DNA of 40,935 nt from Rhizocola hellebori (GCF_016862955.1 NZ_BONY01000083.1:1-40935), one strand, 5' to 3'. Counted from the stretch's first letter, positions 17,618 to 26,032 are shown. The notes: a model not told the origin generated them from the letters alone. Program-made: numbers and translations.

Positions 17618-17815
17618 ATGTTGCTGCTCGATCGGCTTGCCGCCGTTTGCACCACCCGACTTTGCGAACTGCGTCAGCATGCCCAGCGCCGACCCGACGG
17701 CGGCTATTCGACCGAAGCCATCGCCGTCACGGCATTCCTGGTCGCGCTCGCGCTGGCTGCGCTGGCGATCTGGGGGCCAAAGCTTCTCGACAAGATCCGC
17801 GGGATGCAGATATGA
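17618..17815 (+). CDS. Flp-like small prepilin
   Basis: A 65-residue protein with a positively charged leader of about 30 residues, then GGYSTEAIAV and a hydrophobic helix (TAFLVALALAALAIWG). Cutting after the first Gly of GGYSTE puts Glu at +5 of the mature chain, the hallmark of type IV and Flp prepilins. After cleavage a short, mostly helical peptide remains, as in Flp major pilins. It starts at ATG 17618 (GTG 17609 is possible) and is followed by an ATGA overlap with the first TadE-like gene. It is the best candidate for the pilus subunit. Confidence 0.72.
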   Translation: MLLLDRLAAVCTTRLCELRQHAQRRPDGGYSTEAIAVTAFLVALALAALAIWGPKLLDKIRGMQI

Positions 17816-18195
17816 GCCCGCCACGTTCGACATCGGATCGTGGGTCGGCAAGCGCTGAGTTCGCCATCGCCGCTGTTCTGTTTGGGCTTCTGCTGATGAC
17901 AGGAGTGCAGTTCGCGTTGTGGACGCACGCCACCCACATGGCGCAGGCCGCCGCGAACACAGGAGTCCAAACCAGCCGTGTCCTCAATGGCAGCGCGGAG
18001 GCCGGAAATGCTGACACCACGGCGATGCTGGCGCAGCTGTCCGGCAACGTCCTACACGACCCGCGGATCGCCGTCACCCGCACCACCACAACCGCAACCG
18101 TGCAGATCGCCGGCAAGACGACCTCGATCCTGCCACTGCTACCCGACCTGCCGGTGTCGGTGACCGTGACTGCACCATGTGAGCAGCTGCCATGA
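17812..18195 (+). CDS. TadE-like minor pseudopilin
   Basis: A 127-residue protein with a short polar leader, the cleavage signal RGSASAEFAIAAVLFGLLL (Gly, then Glu at +5) and one N-terminal helix. An extracytoplasmic domain with a single late cysteine (APCEQ) follows. TadE-type proteins are processed by the same peptidase as Flp and prime pilus assembly. It overlaps both neighbours by 4 nt. Confidence 0.78.
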   Translation: MSPPRSTSDRGSASAEFAIAAVLFGLLLMTGVQFALWTHATHMAQAAANTGVQTSRVLNGSAEAGNADTTAMLAQLSGNVLHDPRIAVTRTTTTATVQIAGKTTSILPLLPDLPVSVTVTAPCEQLP

Positions 18196-18608
18196 AACGG
18201 CGTAAACCGTTTTCCGACAACGGGTCAGTCACTACAGAGATGGCCGTCTTCGCCGTCCCGGTGCTAGTAGCACTCGCTATGTTCGTCGTTTTCTGCGGGC
18301 GCGCCGCCTCAGCCGCCATCGATGTGCGGGCCATTGCCGGCGCCGCCGCCCGCGCCGCAGCAGACGCGCCGTCGGCGGCACTGGCTCCCGACGCCGCCAG
18401 CCGTGCCGCCGCCGACATGGCCGCCAGCATGAAGTGGGCTTGCAGCACGGCCGCCGACACAGCCCAGTTTCATCGCGGCGGCACCGTCGCCGTCTCGGTG
18501 ACCTGCGTCATCCAGCTCAGCGACCTCGGCATCGCCGGCCTCGAAGGCACCAAAGCCGTTACGGCAACCGCTGTTCAGCCCATCGACACGTGGAGGGCAG
18601 GGCAATGA
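18192..18608 (+). CDS. TadE-like minor pseudopilin (second copy)
   Basis: A 138-residue protein with the signal NGSVTTEMAVFAVPVLVALAM (Gly, then Glu at +5), an N-terminal helix and an Ala-rich exported domain. The domain contains KWACSTAAD and VTCVIQLSD, a probable disulfide pair. It diverges strongly from the previous TadE-like protein, so the two likely have separate minor-pilin roles. ATGA overlaps lie at both ends. Confidence 0.78.
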   Translation: MKRRKPFSDNGSVTTEMAVFAVPVLVALAMFVVFCGRAASAAIDVRAIAGAAARAAADAPSAALAPDAASRAAADMAASMKWACSTAADTAQFHRGGTVAVSVTCVIQLSDLGIAGLEGTKAVTATAVQPIDTWRAGQ

Positions 18609-19015
18609 AACATAAGCGCGATGAAGGAACGGCCACCGCGTTCGTGGTGGTGTGGCTGATGGCCGCGATGCTGTTGTCCGGGCTCGTCTTCGACTGCGGC
18701 ATGGCCATAGCCAGCAAGGTGTCCGCCGTCGACGTCGCCCAGGCCGCCTCCCGCGCGGGAGCCCGCGAATTGGACGTCACCGCCCTTCGCACCACCGGCA
18801 CCATCCGCCTGGACCCGATCAAAGCCGAGATAGCCGCGCGCGATTGGCTTGTCCGTTCCGGCATCAACGGCACCTGGATTGTGACCGTGATCGGCAACCA
18901 GGTCACCGTCACGATCACCAGCGCACAACCCACCCAACTGCTTCACCTGGCTGGCATCGAACAGATACCGCTACACGCCTCCGCCACAGCCGACGCCATC
19001 TCGCCCGCCCGATAA
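18605..19015 (+). CDS. TadG/TadE-like membrane protein
   Basis: A 136-residue protein with the start MKHKRDEGTATAFVVVWLMA, one N-terminal helix and an exported domain ending QIPLHASATADAI. Unlike its two upstream neighbours it lacks Glu at +5 after the glycine (GTATAF). It therefore looks like the TadG-type helicase-free pseudopilin ('Rv3654c-like TadE' in actinobacterial naming), which may not be processed. It starts in a 4-nt overlap and is the last small pilus gene before the LysM-BTAD protein. Confidence 0.75.
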   Translation: MKHKRDEGTATAFVVVWLMAAMLLSGLVFDCGMAIASKVSAVDVAQAASRAGARELDVTALRTTGTIRLDPIKAEIAARDWLVRSGINGTWIVTVIGNQVTVTITSAQPTQLLHLAGIEQIPLHASATADAISPAR

Positions 19016-19050
19016 GCCGACCGCGTCCCACGAGCCAGAGGAGGATTCCA

Positions 19051-21738
19051 ATGCTCGCCGCTGTTCGCCGCATCGCCGTCCAGGCCTGCGCCAGCACGAT
19101 TCTGGCCGCAACCATCATCGGGATACCCGCCTGGCTCACCATCGCAATTGGGTGGCCGCTGCCCGATCGCCCACCAACAGTGGAAAGCCTGGCTGCCACC
19201 ATCAACGGCACCGTCACTGACCAGACGGTGGTCAACCTGATCGCCATCGGCATCTGGCTAGCGTGGGCCGCGTTCATCCACGCCATTACCACCGAAGCCT
19301 ATGCCATTCTGCGCGGCCGTGCGCGCCTGCGACCCGGCCGCAACCCCATGCGCAGCACCGCAACCGTCCTGATCGGAGCCGCGCTGGTGGGTACCGTCAT
19401 GTCCGCCACCGCAGCAGCATCAGCCTCGACCCCAGCAGGCGCCACCACCGCAACACCCCAAACTGCGCCCGTACGGGCCGCCGCAATGGCTGAAGCGGTA
19501 ACACGGCCGACCACGATTCACGTCGGCAACCAGCGTTACATCTACACTGTCGTGCACGGCGACTACCTGTCGAGAATCGCGCAAACGTGGCTCGGCGACG
19601 CGAGCCGATGGCCCGAAATCTGCGACCTCAACTGGCACAAGCATTTTCCATCCGTTGGCGGAACACTAACCAACTGCAACGTCATCTACCCGGGTTGGGA
19701 CCTGATGCTTCCCGCCGACGCGACACCACCACCCGGAGCCTTACCCGCACCCGCAGCACCGGCAAGACCGGCTGAAAACGCACCGGCGGCTGAAAACGCA
19801 CCGGCGGCTGAAAACGCACCGGCGGCGCCGAATACGCCACCCGCACCGACAACGCCGCCGACTCCGGGCAGCGCGGCACCATCGCCCGCCACCTCGGCCC
19901 CGCCGGTGTTGCCATCTACTTCGCTTCCGGCAACCACGCCGGCGTCGGCGGCCCCAGCTCCTATGCTCCCTGCCACGCCAAGCAGTCCGGCAGGCCCAGC
20001 ACCAGCGACAACAGCTGACGCGAAAGAGACCGGCCAGGCGCAGGCAGATGAAGGCTGGATCAGGCTGTCCGACCACACTTGGGTACCCTGGGCCTTAGCT
20101 GTCGCGATCACCGCCGCCGCCTCGGCCGTGTGGCTGCAGCGGCGCCGTCGCTACCGCGGCGAACTCGACGACGAACCCGTCACCAGATTGCCGGAAGTGG
20201 TCGGCGAGCTGCGCCGCGAACTCCACGTCAACCCGGCGATTACCCATGCCGCCAGTGACGCCGACATCGCCGCCGCCGTCCCGGACCTGGCCCCGTTGCC
20301 GCCCGGTGGGATCGGGCTTGTCGGCGATGGCGCGCACCACGCCGCTCGTGCTGCGATCACCGAAACCCTCGCCTCCGGCGGGCCGCTGCGCCCGGCGGCG
20401 CGAGGTGAAGTCATCATCGACGCCAACACCCTCATCACCCTCATCGGTCCCGACGCCATCACCCTCGGGCCGTGGCCACGTCTGCACATCGCCGACAACC
20501 TCGACCACGCCCTCTCGCTGGTCGAGGAAAGGCTCCTTCACCGCAGCCGCATACTCGACGAATACGAGCTATGCGACGTAGACAGCCTCGCCGCCCAGGA
20601 ACCGGAAGAAGAACCCCTACCACCGGTCCTGCTCGTCACCGAAACTCCGCCGCCCGGGACGCGCCAGCGCGCCAAAATCACCATCGCGCTCGGCACCGGC
20701 CTAGGCGTGTCGGCATTGATCCTCGGCGAATGGCTATACGGGGCAACCCTCACCATCAGCCCCGACGGTCACACTCAGCTCGTCAGCGGCTTGTCCACCA
20801 GCCACATCCCAACCCGGATGGCCGTACTCGAACCCGACCCGGCCATAGCGATCCTGGCGACCTTACGCGAAGCTCATACCGGCGAGCCCACACCCACCAC
20901 CGTCACACCCATCACGCCGCACGCAACCGAAGCGCCTTCGCCGGACACGACGGAACACCCCTCAGAAAACACGACAACCCCGTCGCCGGAACAGGCACAG
21001 GCCAAAGCGCGGCTTCATGTCCTGGGCAAGCCACGCATCGACAACACCGCCGAATCCCCATATCACGTGCGAGGCAAATCGTTGGAGCTCGCTGTCTACC
21101 TAGCGTGCTATCGCGACGGCAAAACCGTGCCGCAACTCGTCGAGGTCCTGGAAGTCGACGGCCGCGCCAGACAGGCCGAAGGCAGGATCCACACCCAGAT
21201 TTCCAACCTTCGCCGTGCCCTGGCCGAATACTCCCGCATCACCCACCGCTACGTCATCAAAGACGACGCCCGCCGCCACAAACTCGATCCCACCGCTATC
21301 GACGTCGACCTGTGGCGTCTGCAGGCCCTCATCACCGAAGCCCGCCACAGCCCAGCCGAATCCCGCCGCGAGCTACTGCGCCAGGCGTGCGACCTCTACG
21401 CACCTCTGGCCCAAGGGGAAACCTATGAGTGGCTGCAGCCACACGCCGAAGCCGTACGTCGGCTCGGCCTGCACGCTCACATGAAACTCGCCGAAGACCT
21501 GCTCGGTGACGACCCGCACACCGCCATCACCGTCCTCGACGCCGCAATCGCTATTGACCTCTACAGCGAGGCTGTCTACACCCAAGCAATGCGCGCACGC
21601 CACGCCATTGGTGACGCCGAAGGCATCCGCCACCTCATGCGCGCCCTCACCAAGGCACTATCCGATATGGATGCCGAGCCGAGCGAGGAGACCATAGCCT
21701 TGGCCAAACAGTTGCGGGCCAGCCTGAACCAGAATTGA
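19051..21738 (+). CDS. Membrane-spanning LysM + BTAD transcriptional regulator
   Basis: An 895-residue multidomain protein. Three N-terminal helices (about 10-33, 60-85, 105-122) precede a LysM domain (about 160-215; YTVVHGDYLSRIAQTWLGDASRW) that should bind peptidoglycan. A Pro/Ala-rich linker (about 218-340) carries three AENAPA repeats. A fourth helix (WVPWALAVAITAAASAVWL, about 347-365) and a large cytoplasmic region follow. The C-terminus (about 650-890) holds an OmpR-like winged helix (LHVLGKPRI...YHVRGKSLELAVYLACY) and a BTAD/TPR domain (IDVDLWRLQALI...YEWLQPHAEAVRRLGLHA). AGAGGAGG before ATG 19051 fixes the start. It ends the pilus operon and could couple wall sensing to transcription. 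Confidence 0.88.
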   Translation: MLAAVRRIAVQACASTILAATIIGIPAWLTIAIGWPLPDRPPTVESLAATINGTVTDQTVVNLIAIGIWLAWAAFIHAITTEAYAILRGRARLRPGRNPMRSTATVLIGAALVGTVMSATAAASASTPAGATTATPQTAPVRAAAMAEAVTRPTTIHVGNQRYIYTVVHGDYLSRIAQTWLGDASRWPEICDLNWHKHFPSVGGTLTNCNVIYPGWDLMLPADATPPPGALPAPAAPARPAENAPAAENAPAAENAPAAPNTPPAPTTPPTPGSAAPSPATSAPPVLPSTSLPATTPASAAPAPMLPATPSSPAGPAPATTADAKETGQAQADEGWIRLSDHTWVPWALAVAITAAASAVWLQRRRRYRGELDDEPVTRLPEVVGELRRELHVNPAITHAASDADIAAAVPDLAPLPPGGIGLVGDGAHHAARAAITETLASGGPLRPAARGEVIIDANTLITLIGPDAITLGPWPRLHIADNLDHALSLVEERLLHRSRILDEYELCDVDSLAAQEPEEEPLPPVLLVTETPPPGTRQRAKITIALGTGLGVSALILGEWLYGATLTISPDGHTQLVSGLSTSHIPTRMAVLEPDPAIAILATLREAHTGEPTPTTVTPITPHATEAPSPDTTEHPSENTTTPSPEQAQAKARLHVLGKPRIDNTAESPYHVRGKSLELAVYLACYRDGKTVPQLVEVLEVDGRARQAEGRIHTQISNLRRALAEYSRITHRYVIKDDARRHKLDPTAIDVDLWRLQALITEARHSPAESRRELLRQACDLYAPLAQGETYEWLQPHAEAVRRLGLHAHMKLAEDLLGDDPHTAITVLDAAIAIDLYSEAVYTQAMRARHAIGDAEGIRHLMRALTKALSDMDAEPSEETIALAKQLRASLNQN
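19771..19824 (+). repeat. Three identical 18-nt tandem repeats inside the LysM-BTAD gene
   Basis: GCTGAAAACGCACCGGCG is repeated exactly three times and encodes (AENAPA)3 in the linker after the LysM domain. Perfect identity indicates recent slippage. Copy number would change the linker length by 6 residues per unit without a frameshift. Confidence 0.9.
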
Positions 21739-21788
21739 GCGCCCTGGAGCAGCAGTACTGCACCATGCTGGCTTGCGCTACCTACCCG

Positions 21789-22229
21789 CTACACGGTGGC
21801 CTGGGCCAGTGCCTTTGCACCCGTCAGGAAATGCCATGCGCTCACCATCCGCTGCTGACCATCCTCAGCGAGTTCGATCGCACGATCCAGCGTGTCCACA
21901 TCCGCCGACCTTGTCGCGGACGCCGCCTCAGCCGCCATCCGCAATAGTTCAATTGCGGCCCCTGTAAGGCCAATGGCCAAATTCACCACCTCAGTCCGCA
22001 CCATCGAACCGTCCGCCAAACAGCCACGGCATAGTGCTACCGCAGCGTCGACATCACCGAATGGGCCAGCTATACGCGGCTGACCATCATAACCATCAAC
22101 AGTCACTGATCCTCCTCGCCATGGCAGGGTCCGCCAGTTAGGAAACTGTTCCCCGCACCGGATTCCCGCTCCATCGGTGCCAAATGTCAAGGGGCAACGA
22201 TGCGACCAGGGCACATAGGTTTGCGCCAA
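21789..22229 (-). CDS. Hypothetical Cys-containing protein
   Basis: A protein of up to 146 residues with no family I recognise. The N-terminal half has four cysteines: RCPLTFG, IRCGEQF and a CRGC pair near residue 70, a possible zinc site. The C-terminal half is two or three amphipathic helices (TEVVNLAIGLTGAAIELLRMAAEA; RSADVDTLDRAIELAEDGQQRMVSAW). The listed start is TTG; a GTG five codons later would also serve, and neither has a strong ribosome site. It converges on the LysM-BTAD gene with a 50-nt gap. Existence is moderately supported by its length and composition. Confidence 0.5.
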   Translation of the reverse strand: MAQTYVPWSHRCPLTFGTDGAGIRCGEQFPNWRTLPWRGGSVTVDGYDGQPRIAGPFGDVDAAVALCRGCLADGSMVRTEVVNLAIGLTGAAIELLRMAAEAASATRSADVDTLDRAIELAEDGQQRMVSAWHFLTGAKALAQATV

Positions 22230-22433
22230 TGCTGAATCCGGTCAACAACGACGTTGCGAGCCGATCGTTCGCTGTTCTTCGGCCAAAGATCATGATGATG
22301 TCACAGGCCCAACTCGTTACGAGTGGCGCACTTCGTGCTCGCCAGCACCCGGGGCAGATGTTGTGCCAAGGAACGGGGGCCCGCCAGCCCGATCACCTGG
22401 AGGGAGGTCGTGGCCGACGGGCCAGAGTTCGGT

Positions 22434-23027
22434 CTACTTGTGGCTCATCGTGGGCGGTGGCAGGGGTGCGATTTCGCGGGTGAAGAAGGCGTCCAGGTCT
22501 TCGCCTTGTTCCCAAAGCTGTTCGAAGTCAGCTCGGCATGCGGCGATGATGTCGTGGGCCAGGATCTGGCGGCCTCCAGCCAGGAACTTTTCCTGGTTGT
22601 AGATAACCTCGAACATTGCTAGTGGGCCAAGGATGACCAGCTCGGGCAGCAGTTGCGCGGTTTCGTAACCGGCGATGGCGGCTGGATCGATGACCCGGAT
22701 CTGTTCGTCTTCGTTCCCGGGCCGTCGGTACCAGTGCAGCTCCCATTGCAGGTATGGCGTGACGGGCAGTTCCACCACCCGCAGGCGTCTGCGTGCGAAC
22801 GTGGTGATCAGTTCCGGACCGCCTGCGGTCTGCATGAGTTCAAGTGACAGTTGCCAGTCGCCGGCGGAGGCCGCGTCCCAGCTTGGGGTGTCCAGTTCCT
22901 GGAAGTGCTGCTGCCGTTCAAGTTTGTCAAACCGGTCGGGGATGTGCGGCCAGACCTGCCAGAAGGCAGCCCGGTACTTCGCCAGCGCCAGCATCTCGCC
23001 GGGTGTGTCTCGGACCTTCTCGATCAT
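22434..23027 (-). CDS. DUF6879-like protein
   Basis: A 197-residue cytoplasmic protein resembling DUF6879, a family usually encoded beside Scr1/DUF5753 regulators. Visible landmarks are FQELDTPSWDAASAGDWQLSLELM near residue 45, RRRLRVVELPVTPYLQWELHWYR near residue 80, and VIDPAAIAGYETAQLLPELVILG. The pattern 'ELPVTPYLQWEL...' matches 'vs.pltdYlrwel' of that family. Its biochemical role is unknown. ATG 23027 overlaps the stop of the upstream small gene (ATGA), and the Scr1-type regulator precedes both, so the three form one operon. Confidence 0.72.
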   Translation of the reverse strand: MIEKVRDTPGEMLALAKYRAAFWQVWPHIPDRFDKLERQQHFQELDTPSWDAASAGDWQLSLELMQTAGGPELITTFARRRLRVVELPVTPYLQWELHWYRRPGNEDEQIRVIDPAAIAGYETAQLLPELVILGPLAMFEVIYNQEKFLAGGRQILAHDIIAACRADFEQLWEQGEDLDAFFTREIAPLPPPTMSHK

Positions 23028-23377
23028 TGTTCCGGGCTCTCCGATTTGCTGCCTCGCTTTGCCTCGAGGTGGGCGAGGTAGTCGCGGCAAATCGTTTCGA
23101 ACTGCGGCCCGAAGATGACCCCAGCCACTTCGTCGTGGCGGGTGCGCATGTCGGTGGGTTTGTGAGCCAGCAGCGACTCAGGTGCGACCCTGAGTTGCAA
23201 GAACACATCGCCGCTTTCCAGTAGCTGGGCCTCTGGGCAGCCATCAGCGCCGCCGGTCTCATAGCCTCTGGCCGGGTCGGCCGGGTCTAGGAGGACTTCC
23301 CATGCGGGTTCGCCTAGTCGCCTGATGAAGGTGTCATTCGGATCGGCTTCCCAGCCTAGCGGGTTGGTGGTGTTCAC
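23024..23377 (-). CDS. Hypothetical protein in the Scr1-regulator operon
   Basis: A 117-residue protein of unknown family. It starts at GTG 23377, supported by GGGAGG 6 nt upstream. It contains NDTFIRRLGEPAWEVLLDPADP near the start and a HDEVAGVIFGPQFETICRDYLAHLEAK helix towards the end. It lies between the XRE regulator (25-nt gap) and the DUF6879-like gene (4-nt overlap). Position suggests a partner or modulator of either protein. Confidence 0.62.
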   Translation of the reverse strand: MNTTNPLGWEADPNDTFIRRLGEPAWEVLLDPADPARGYETGGADGCPEAQLLESGDVFLQLRVAPESLLAHKPTDMRTRHDEVAGVIFGPQFETICRDYLAHLEAKRGSKSESPEQ

Positions 23378-23402
23378 GATGGCCTCCCAGGTCAAATCGG
23401 AG

Positions 23403-24335
23403 TCATTTGAGGTGCTGTTGTGCCCATCTGATCGTTTCTTGCGGTGTGAGCGCCGAGCCGGTGAAAAGCCGCCAGCGGTGCTCGTACTCCTCCAGGTCGC
23501 GTGCTGCGGTGAAGGTCAGCTGTGCGCTATAGGTTTCGACGTACACCGTGGCCTTGCCACCTGTGCTTGTGGCGATGCCGAATCCGCCCAGGATCATGGA
23601 GGGCACCGGAGCCGACATCGGCAGGATCTGAATGGTGATGTTGGGACATGTTGCGGCGTCGACCAGGTTGCGCAGCAGCCCGGATCGCAGCTTGGGCGAC
23701 GCGCCAGGCAGCGGCAGGCGCAGCGCATATTCGGTGACCACCGCGTGGAAGATCACGTCGGGCCGTTCGCGCATGCTTCGTCCGTAATCGAGCCTGCCTG
23801 CGATTGCCGCGTCGATGTCAGCGGGCTGGAGCCCGGCGTGTTCGGCGTCGAGGGCGAACAGCAGACGGGCATACTCCTCCGTCTGCAACTGGCCGGGCAC
23901 CAGTGCCGGGCCGAAGCTTCGCAGCTCGGTGGCGGTACTCAGCTCGGCCCACAGCGCACGCTGGCGTTCGACTAGCCCTTGCCGGTAGATCGTGAACATC
24001 GACGCGACCTCGGTCTCGGCGTCATCGAGCAGCCGCTCCAACCGGTCCGGAAAGGCGGGGTCATCCATTTCGGCGACTGCGGCCTGCAACTCCTCGTACT
24101 GCCAATGAGGCAGTGACCGGTTATCTATCCGTATGCGTGCTGCCGCAAGGCAATGCGCGTGCCATGCGCGGACTACTTCCCGATCGGGTCGGCGCTCGCC
24201 GCGGTCGAAGCGACTTACTGCACTTTGCGAAAGGCCGATCAGGCTGGCGAGCTGGGTGGTGCTCATCCCAGCCAGCGTGCGCAGCCGGTGTAGCTCGGCT
24301 CCCAACGGAGCCAGGTTCGTGGGCAACGTGTTCAC
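23403..24335 (-). CDS. XRE regulator with Scr1/DUF5753 C-terminal domain
   Basis: A 310-residue regulator. The N-terminal XRE helix-turn-helix (about 10-65) reads ELHRLRTLAGMSTTQLASLIGLSQSAVSRFDRGERRP. A Scr1/DUF5753 domain (about 115-305) follows, with FGPALVPGQLQTEEYARLLFA and the conserved NITIQILPMSAPVPSMILGGFGI stretch. Proteins of this group are abundant in Streptomyces and relatives, are described as antitoxin-like and often act as developmental or antibiotic regulators. It starts at GTG with only a weak AAGG site. It is divergent from the lanthipeptide operon across a 444-nt gap with several inverted repeats, so it may control that operon. Confidence 0.85.
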   Translation of the reverse strand: MNTLPTNLAPLGAELHRLRTLAGMSTTQLASLIGLSQSAVSRFDRGERRPDREVVRAWHAHCLAAARIRIDNRSLPHWQYEELQAAVAEMDDPAFPDRLERLLDDAETEVASMFTIYRQGLVERQRALWAELSTATELRSFGPALVPGQLQTEEYARLLFALDAEHAGLQPADIDAAIAGRLDYGRSMRERPDVIFHAVVTEYALRLPLPGASPKLRSGLLRNLVDAATCPNITIQILPMSAPVPSMILGGFGIATSTGGKATVYVETYSAQLTFTAARDLEEYEHRWRLFTGSALTPQETIRWAQQHLK

Positions 24336-24416
24336 CCTTGCAAGTCGGGGTAGGGCGGAATAGAGTCAGCCTACGCTAGTCCGACCTACCCCGGTACTCC
24401 CGGGAGCTCGAATACC

Positions 24417-24455
24417 CCGGCTGGCACCTGCCGTACAAAGGGCGGTGCCAGCCGG
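24417..24455 (+). promoter_or_regulatory. Long hairpin upstream of the FxLD operon
   Basis: Arms CCGGCTGGCACC (24417-24428) and GGTGCCAGCCGG (24444-24455) are extended by GCC/GGC across a single bulged T, giving 15 bp with an 8-nt loop. No T tract follows, so it is more likely an operator or leader structure than a terminator. Confidence 0.5.
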
Positions 24456-24642
24456 TGAGGAAACGCCACTGCGCCGAGGAAAGATCCATGCTTGACGTTG
24501 TCCCCTTGCCGCGACCCGTATCCGGATCAGGCAGAACACGAGCCGGTGCCGGGCGGCCCGCGCCGCCTTTCGACCACCACGGCACCACAAACCTGCAGAG
24601 AACGCCCTTCCAATAAGCAGCAAGTCAACGGGGTCCAATCCA

Positions 24643-24665
24643 GACGCAAACGTGAAGCTTGCGTC
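24643..24665 (+). promoter_or_regulatory. Inverted repeat GACGCAA-N9-TTGCGTC
   Basis: A perfect 7-bp dyad with a 9-nt spacer, 115 nt before the methyltransferase start. Spacing and symmetry suit a dimeric regulator such as the neighbouring XRE proteins. Confidence 0.35.
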
Positions 24666-24779
24666 GAGCCCCTCCAATGTGCCTCAGCTGGCGACGGCCC
24701 TTGAAACGACCGCAAGGGCTGGAAGTTCGGAACGTCGTGCCGCTTAGTGCGGCCTCACGGATAGAAAGCGTGACGCCTG

Positions 24780-26018
24780 ATGAATGTCAGTACGGAAGGC
24801 AACCAGGGCATTCGCGACGCGATGGTGGACCAGATCATGGCCGATCATGAGGCGAGAGGGCTGAGGCTGCCACGGCAGGTGGAGGCGGCACTGCGGACGG
24901 TTCCCCGTGAGCTGTTCGCCTTGCCCGGGACCGCGCTGATAGACGTGTACCACCACGACAAGCCATTGATCACGAAACGCAGAGGCGACGAGACGATCAG
25001 CTCGGTGTCGGCAGCGTGGCTTCAGGCTGCGATGCTCGGCCAGGCCTACAACGCGCTTGGCTCGTTAGACGGAAAGCACGTTCTGGAGATCGGCTCCGGC
25101 GGGTACAACGCCGCGCTGCTGTCCGAGCTGACCGGTCCGCAAGGCTCAGTCACTACGGTGGATATCGACTCTGATGTCGCCGGCCGGGCGCAGGAGTGCC
25201 TTGCCGAAGCCGGGTACCCAGACGTGACCGTGGTGTGCGCGGACGCCAGCGAACCTATTGATCCGCCACGATTTTACGACCTGATCATCGTCACCGCCGG
25301 TGCCTGGGACATCCCGGCAGCGTGGACTAGCCAGCTGGCTGAAACCGGGGTGCTGGTGGTGCCTATGCGGACGTTCGGGCTGACCCGCTCCTGGGCGCTT
25401 GCCCGTAACGGCGACCGGCTCACCAGCCGCAGTCAACTGATGTGCGGTTTCGTCGCCATGCAGGGCTCTAGCGCATATGAGTTGCGCTACGCCGACATCG
25501 CACCCGGTGTGCACCTGCGCCTGGATGAGGGCGAGCACGCAGACCCTCAAGCAATCGGCACCCTGCTGGAACTGCCGCAAGAACTCGCCTGGGCTGGGGT
25601 CAGCCTGGCACCGCGGACGGTCCTGGCCGATCTGGACTTGTGGCTAGCCACTCGCGTTGCCAGCGAAGGAGGCCAGTTCCTTGTGCTAACGGCGCAAGAG
25701 GAAGCCATCGAATCCGGTGTGGTTTCACCGTCGTGGCGGTTCGGCACCCCGGCCACTTTCGCCGCTGGCACGTTCGGCTACCGCTCGGACGTGCGGTGGA
25801 CCGGAGACCGATTCGACCTGGGGGCGCGAGCGCATGGACCAGAAGCCGCCACGACAGCTCAGCAATTGATCGAGCACATGCGTGCCTGGGTCGAAGCGGG
25901 AACCCCGTCACCCACGCTGCATGCCGCGCCCGCCAAGACTCCCGACGGCGACCTGCCGGCTGGGACGGTGCTGGACAAGCGCCACCGGCGCCTCGTCCTC
26001 ACCTTCACCCCCGCATAA
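24780..26018 (+). CDS. fxlM: FxLD-system methyltransferase (protein-isoaspartate type)
   Basis: A 412-residue SAM-dependent methyltransferase related to protein L-isoaspartyl methyltransferase (PCMT). About residues 1-220 form the PCMT-like domain: VPRELFALPG, TISSVSAAWLQAAML (the PCMT substrate loop), motif I VLEIGSGGYNAALLSEL near 101, DIDSDVAGRA and YDLIIVTAGAWDIP. The remaining 190 residues are the extension typical of FxLD-system enzymes. In studied lanthipeptide pathways such enzymes methylate a core aspartate, which then forms succinimide and isoaspartate. It starts at ATG 24780 with a poor ribosome site and lies 14 nt before the precursor gene, forming one operon. Confidence 0.92.
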   Translation: MNVSTEGNQGIRDAMVDQIMADHEARGLRLPRQVEAALRTVPRELFALPGTALIDVYHHDKPLITKRRGDETISSVSAAWLQAAMLGQAYNALGSLDGKHVLEIGSGGYNAALLSELTGPQGSVTTVDIDSDVAGRAQECLAEAGYPDVTVVCADASEPIDPPRFYDLIIVTAGAWDIPAAWTSQLAETGVLVVPMRTFGLTRSWALARNGDRLTSRSQLMCGFVAMQGSSAYELRYADIAPGVHLRLDEGEHADPQAIGTLLELPQELAWAGVSLAPRTVLADLDLWLATRVASEGGQFLVLTAQEEAIESGVVSPSWRFGTPATFAAGTFGYRSDVRWTGDRFDLGARAHGPEAATTAQQLIEHMRAWVEAGTPSPTLHAAPAKTPDGDLPAGTVLDKRHRRLVLTFTPA

Positions 26019-26032
26019 AGGAAGGGACCGAG

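Larger units (their letters stand above)
24336..24779. promoter_or_regulatory. Divergent control region between Scr1 regulator and FxLD operon
   Basis: There is no believable gene in these 444 nt. They contain three inverted repeats (24417-24455, 24643-24665, 24739-24753) and must hold the promoters of the Scr1-type operon and of the lanthipeptide operon. I could not identify a convincing -35/-10 pair for the latter. Confidence 0.5.

Noticed and set aside
18652-19050. Upstream extension of the LysM-BTAD gene
   Set aside because: The extra 133 residues are Arg/His-rich and out of frame with the TadG-like gene. AGAGGAGG before ATG 19051 marks the real start.
24492-24704. A possible small gene between the Scr1 regulator and the methyltransferase
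   Set aside because: The product is low-complexity, has no ribosome site, and the region is dominated by inverted repeats, so control DNA is a better reading.
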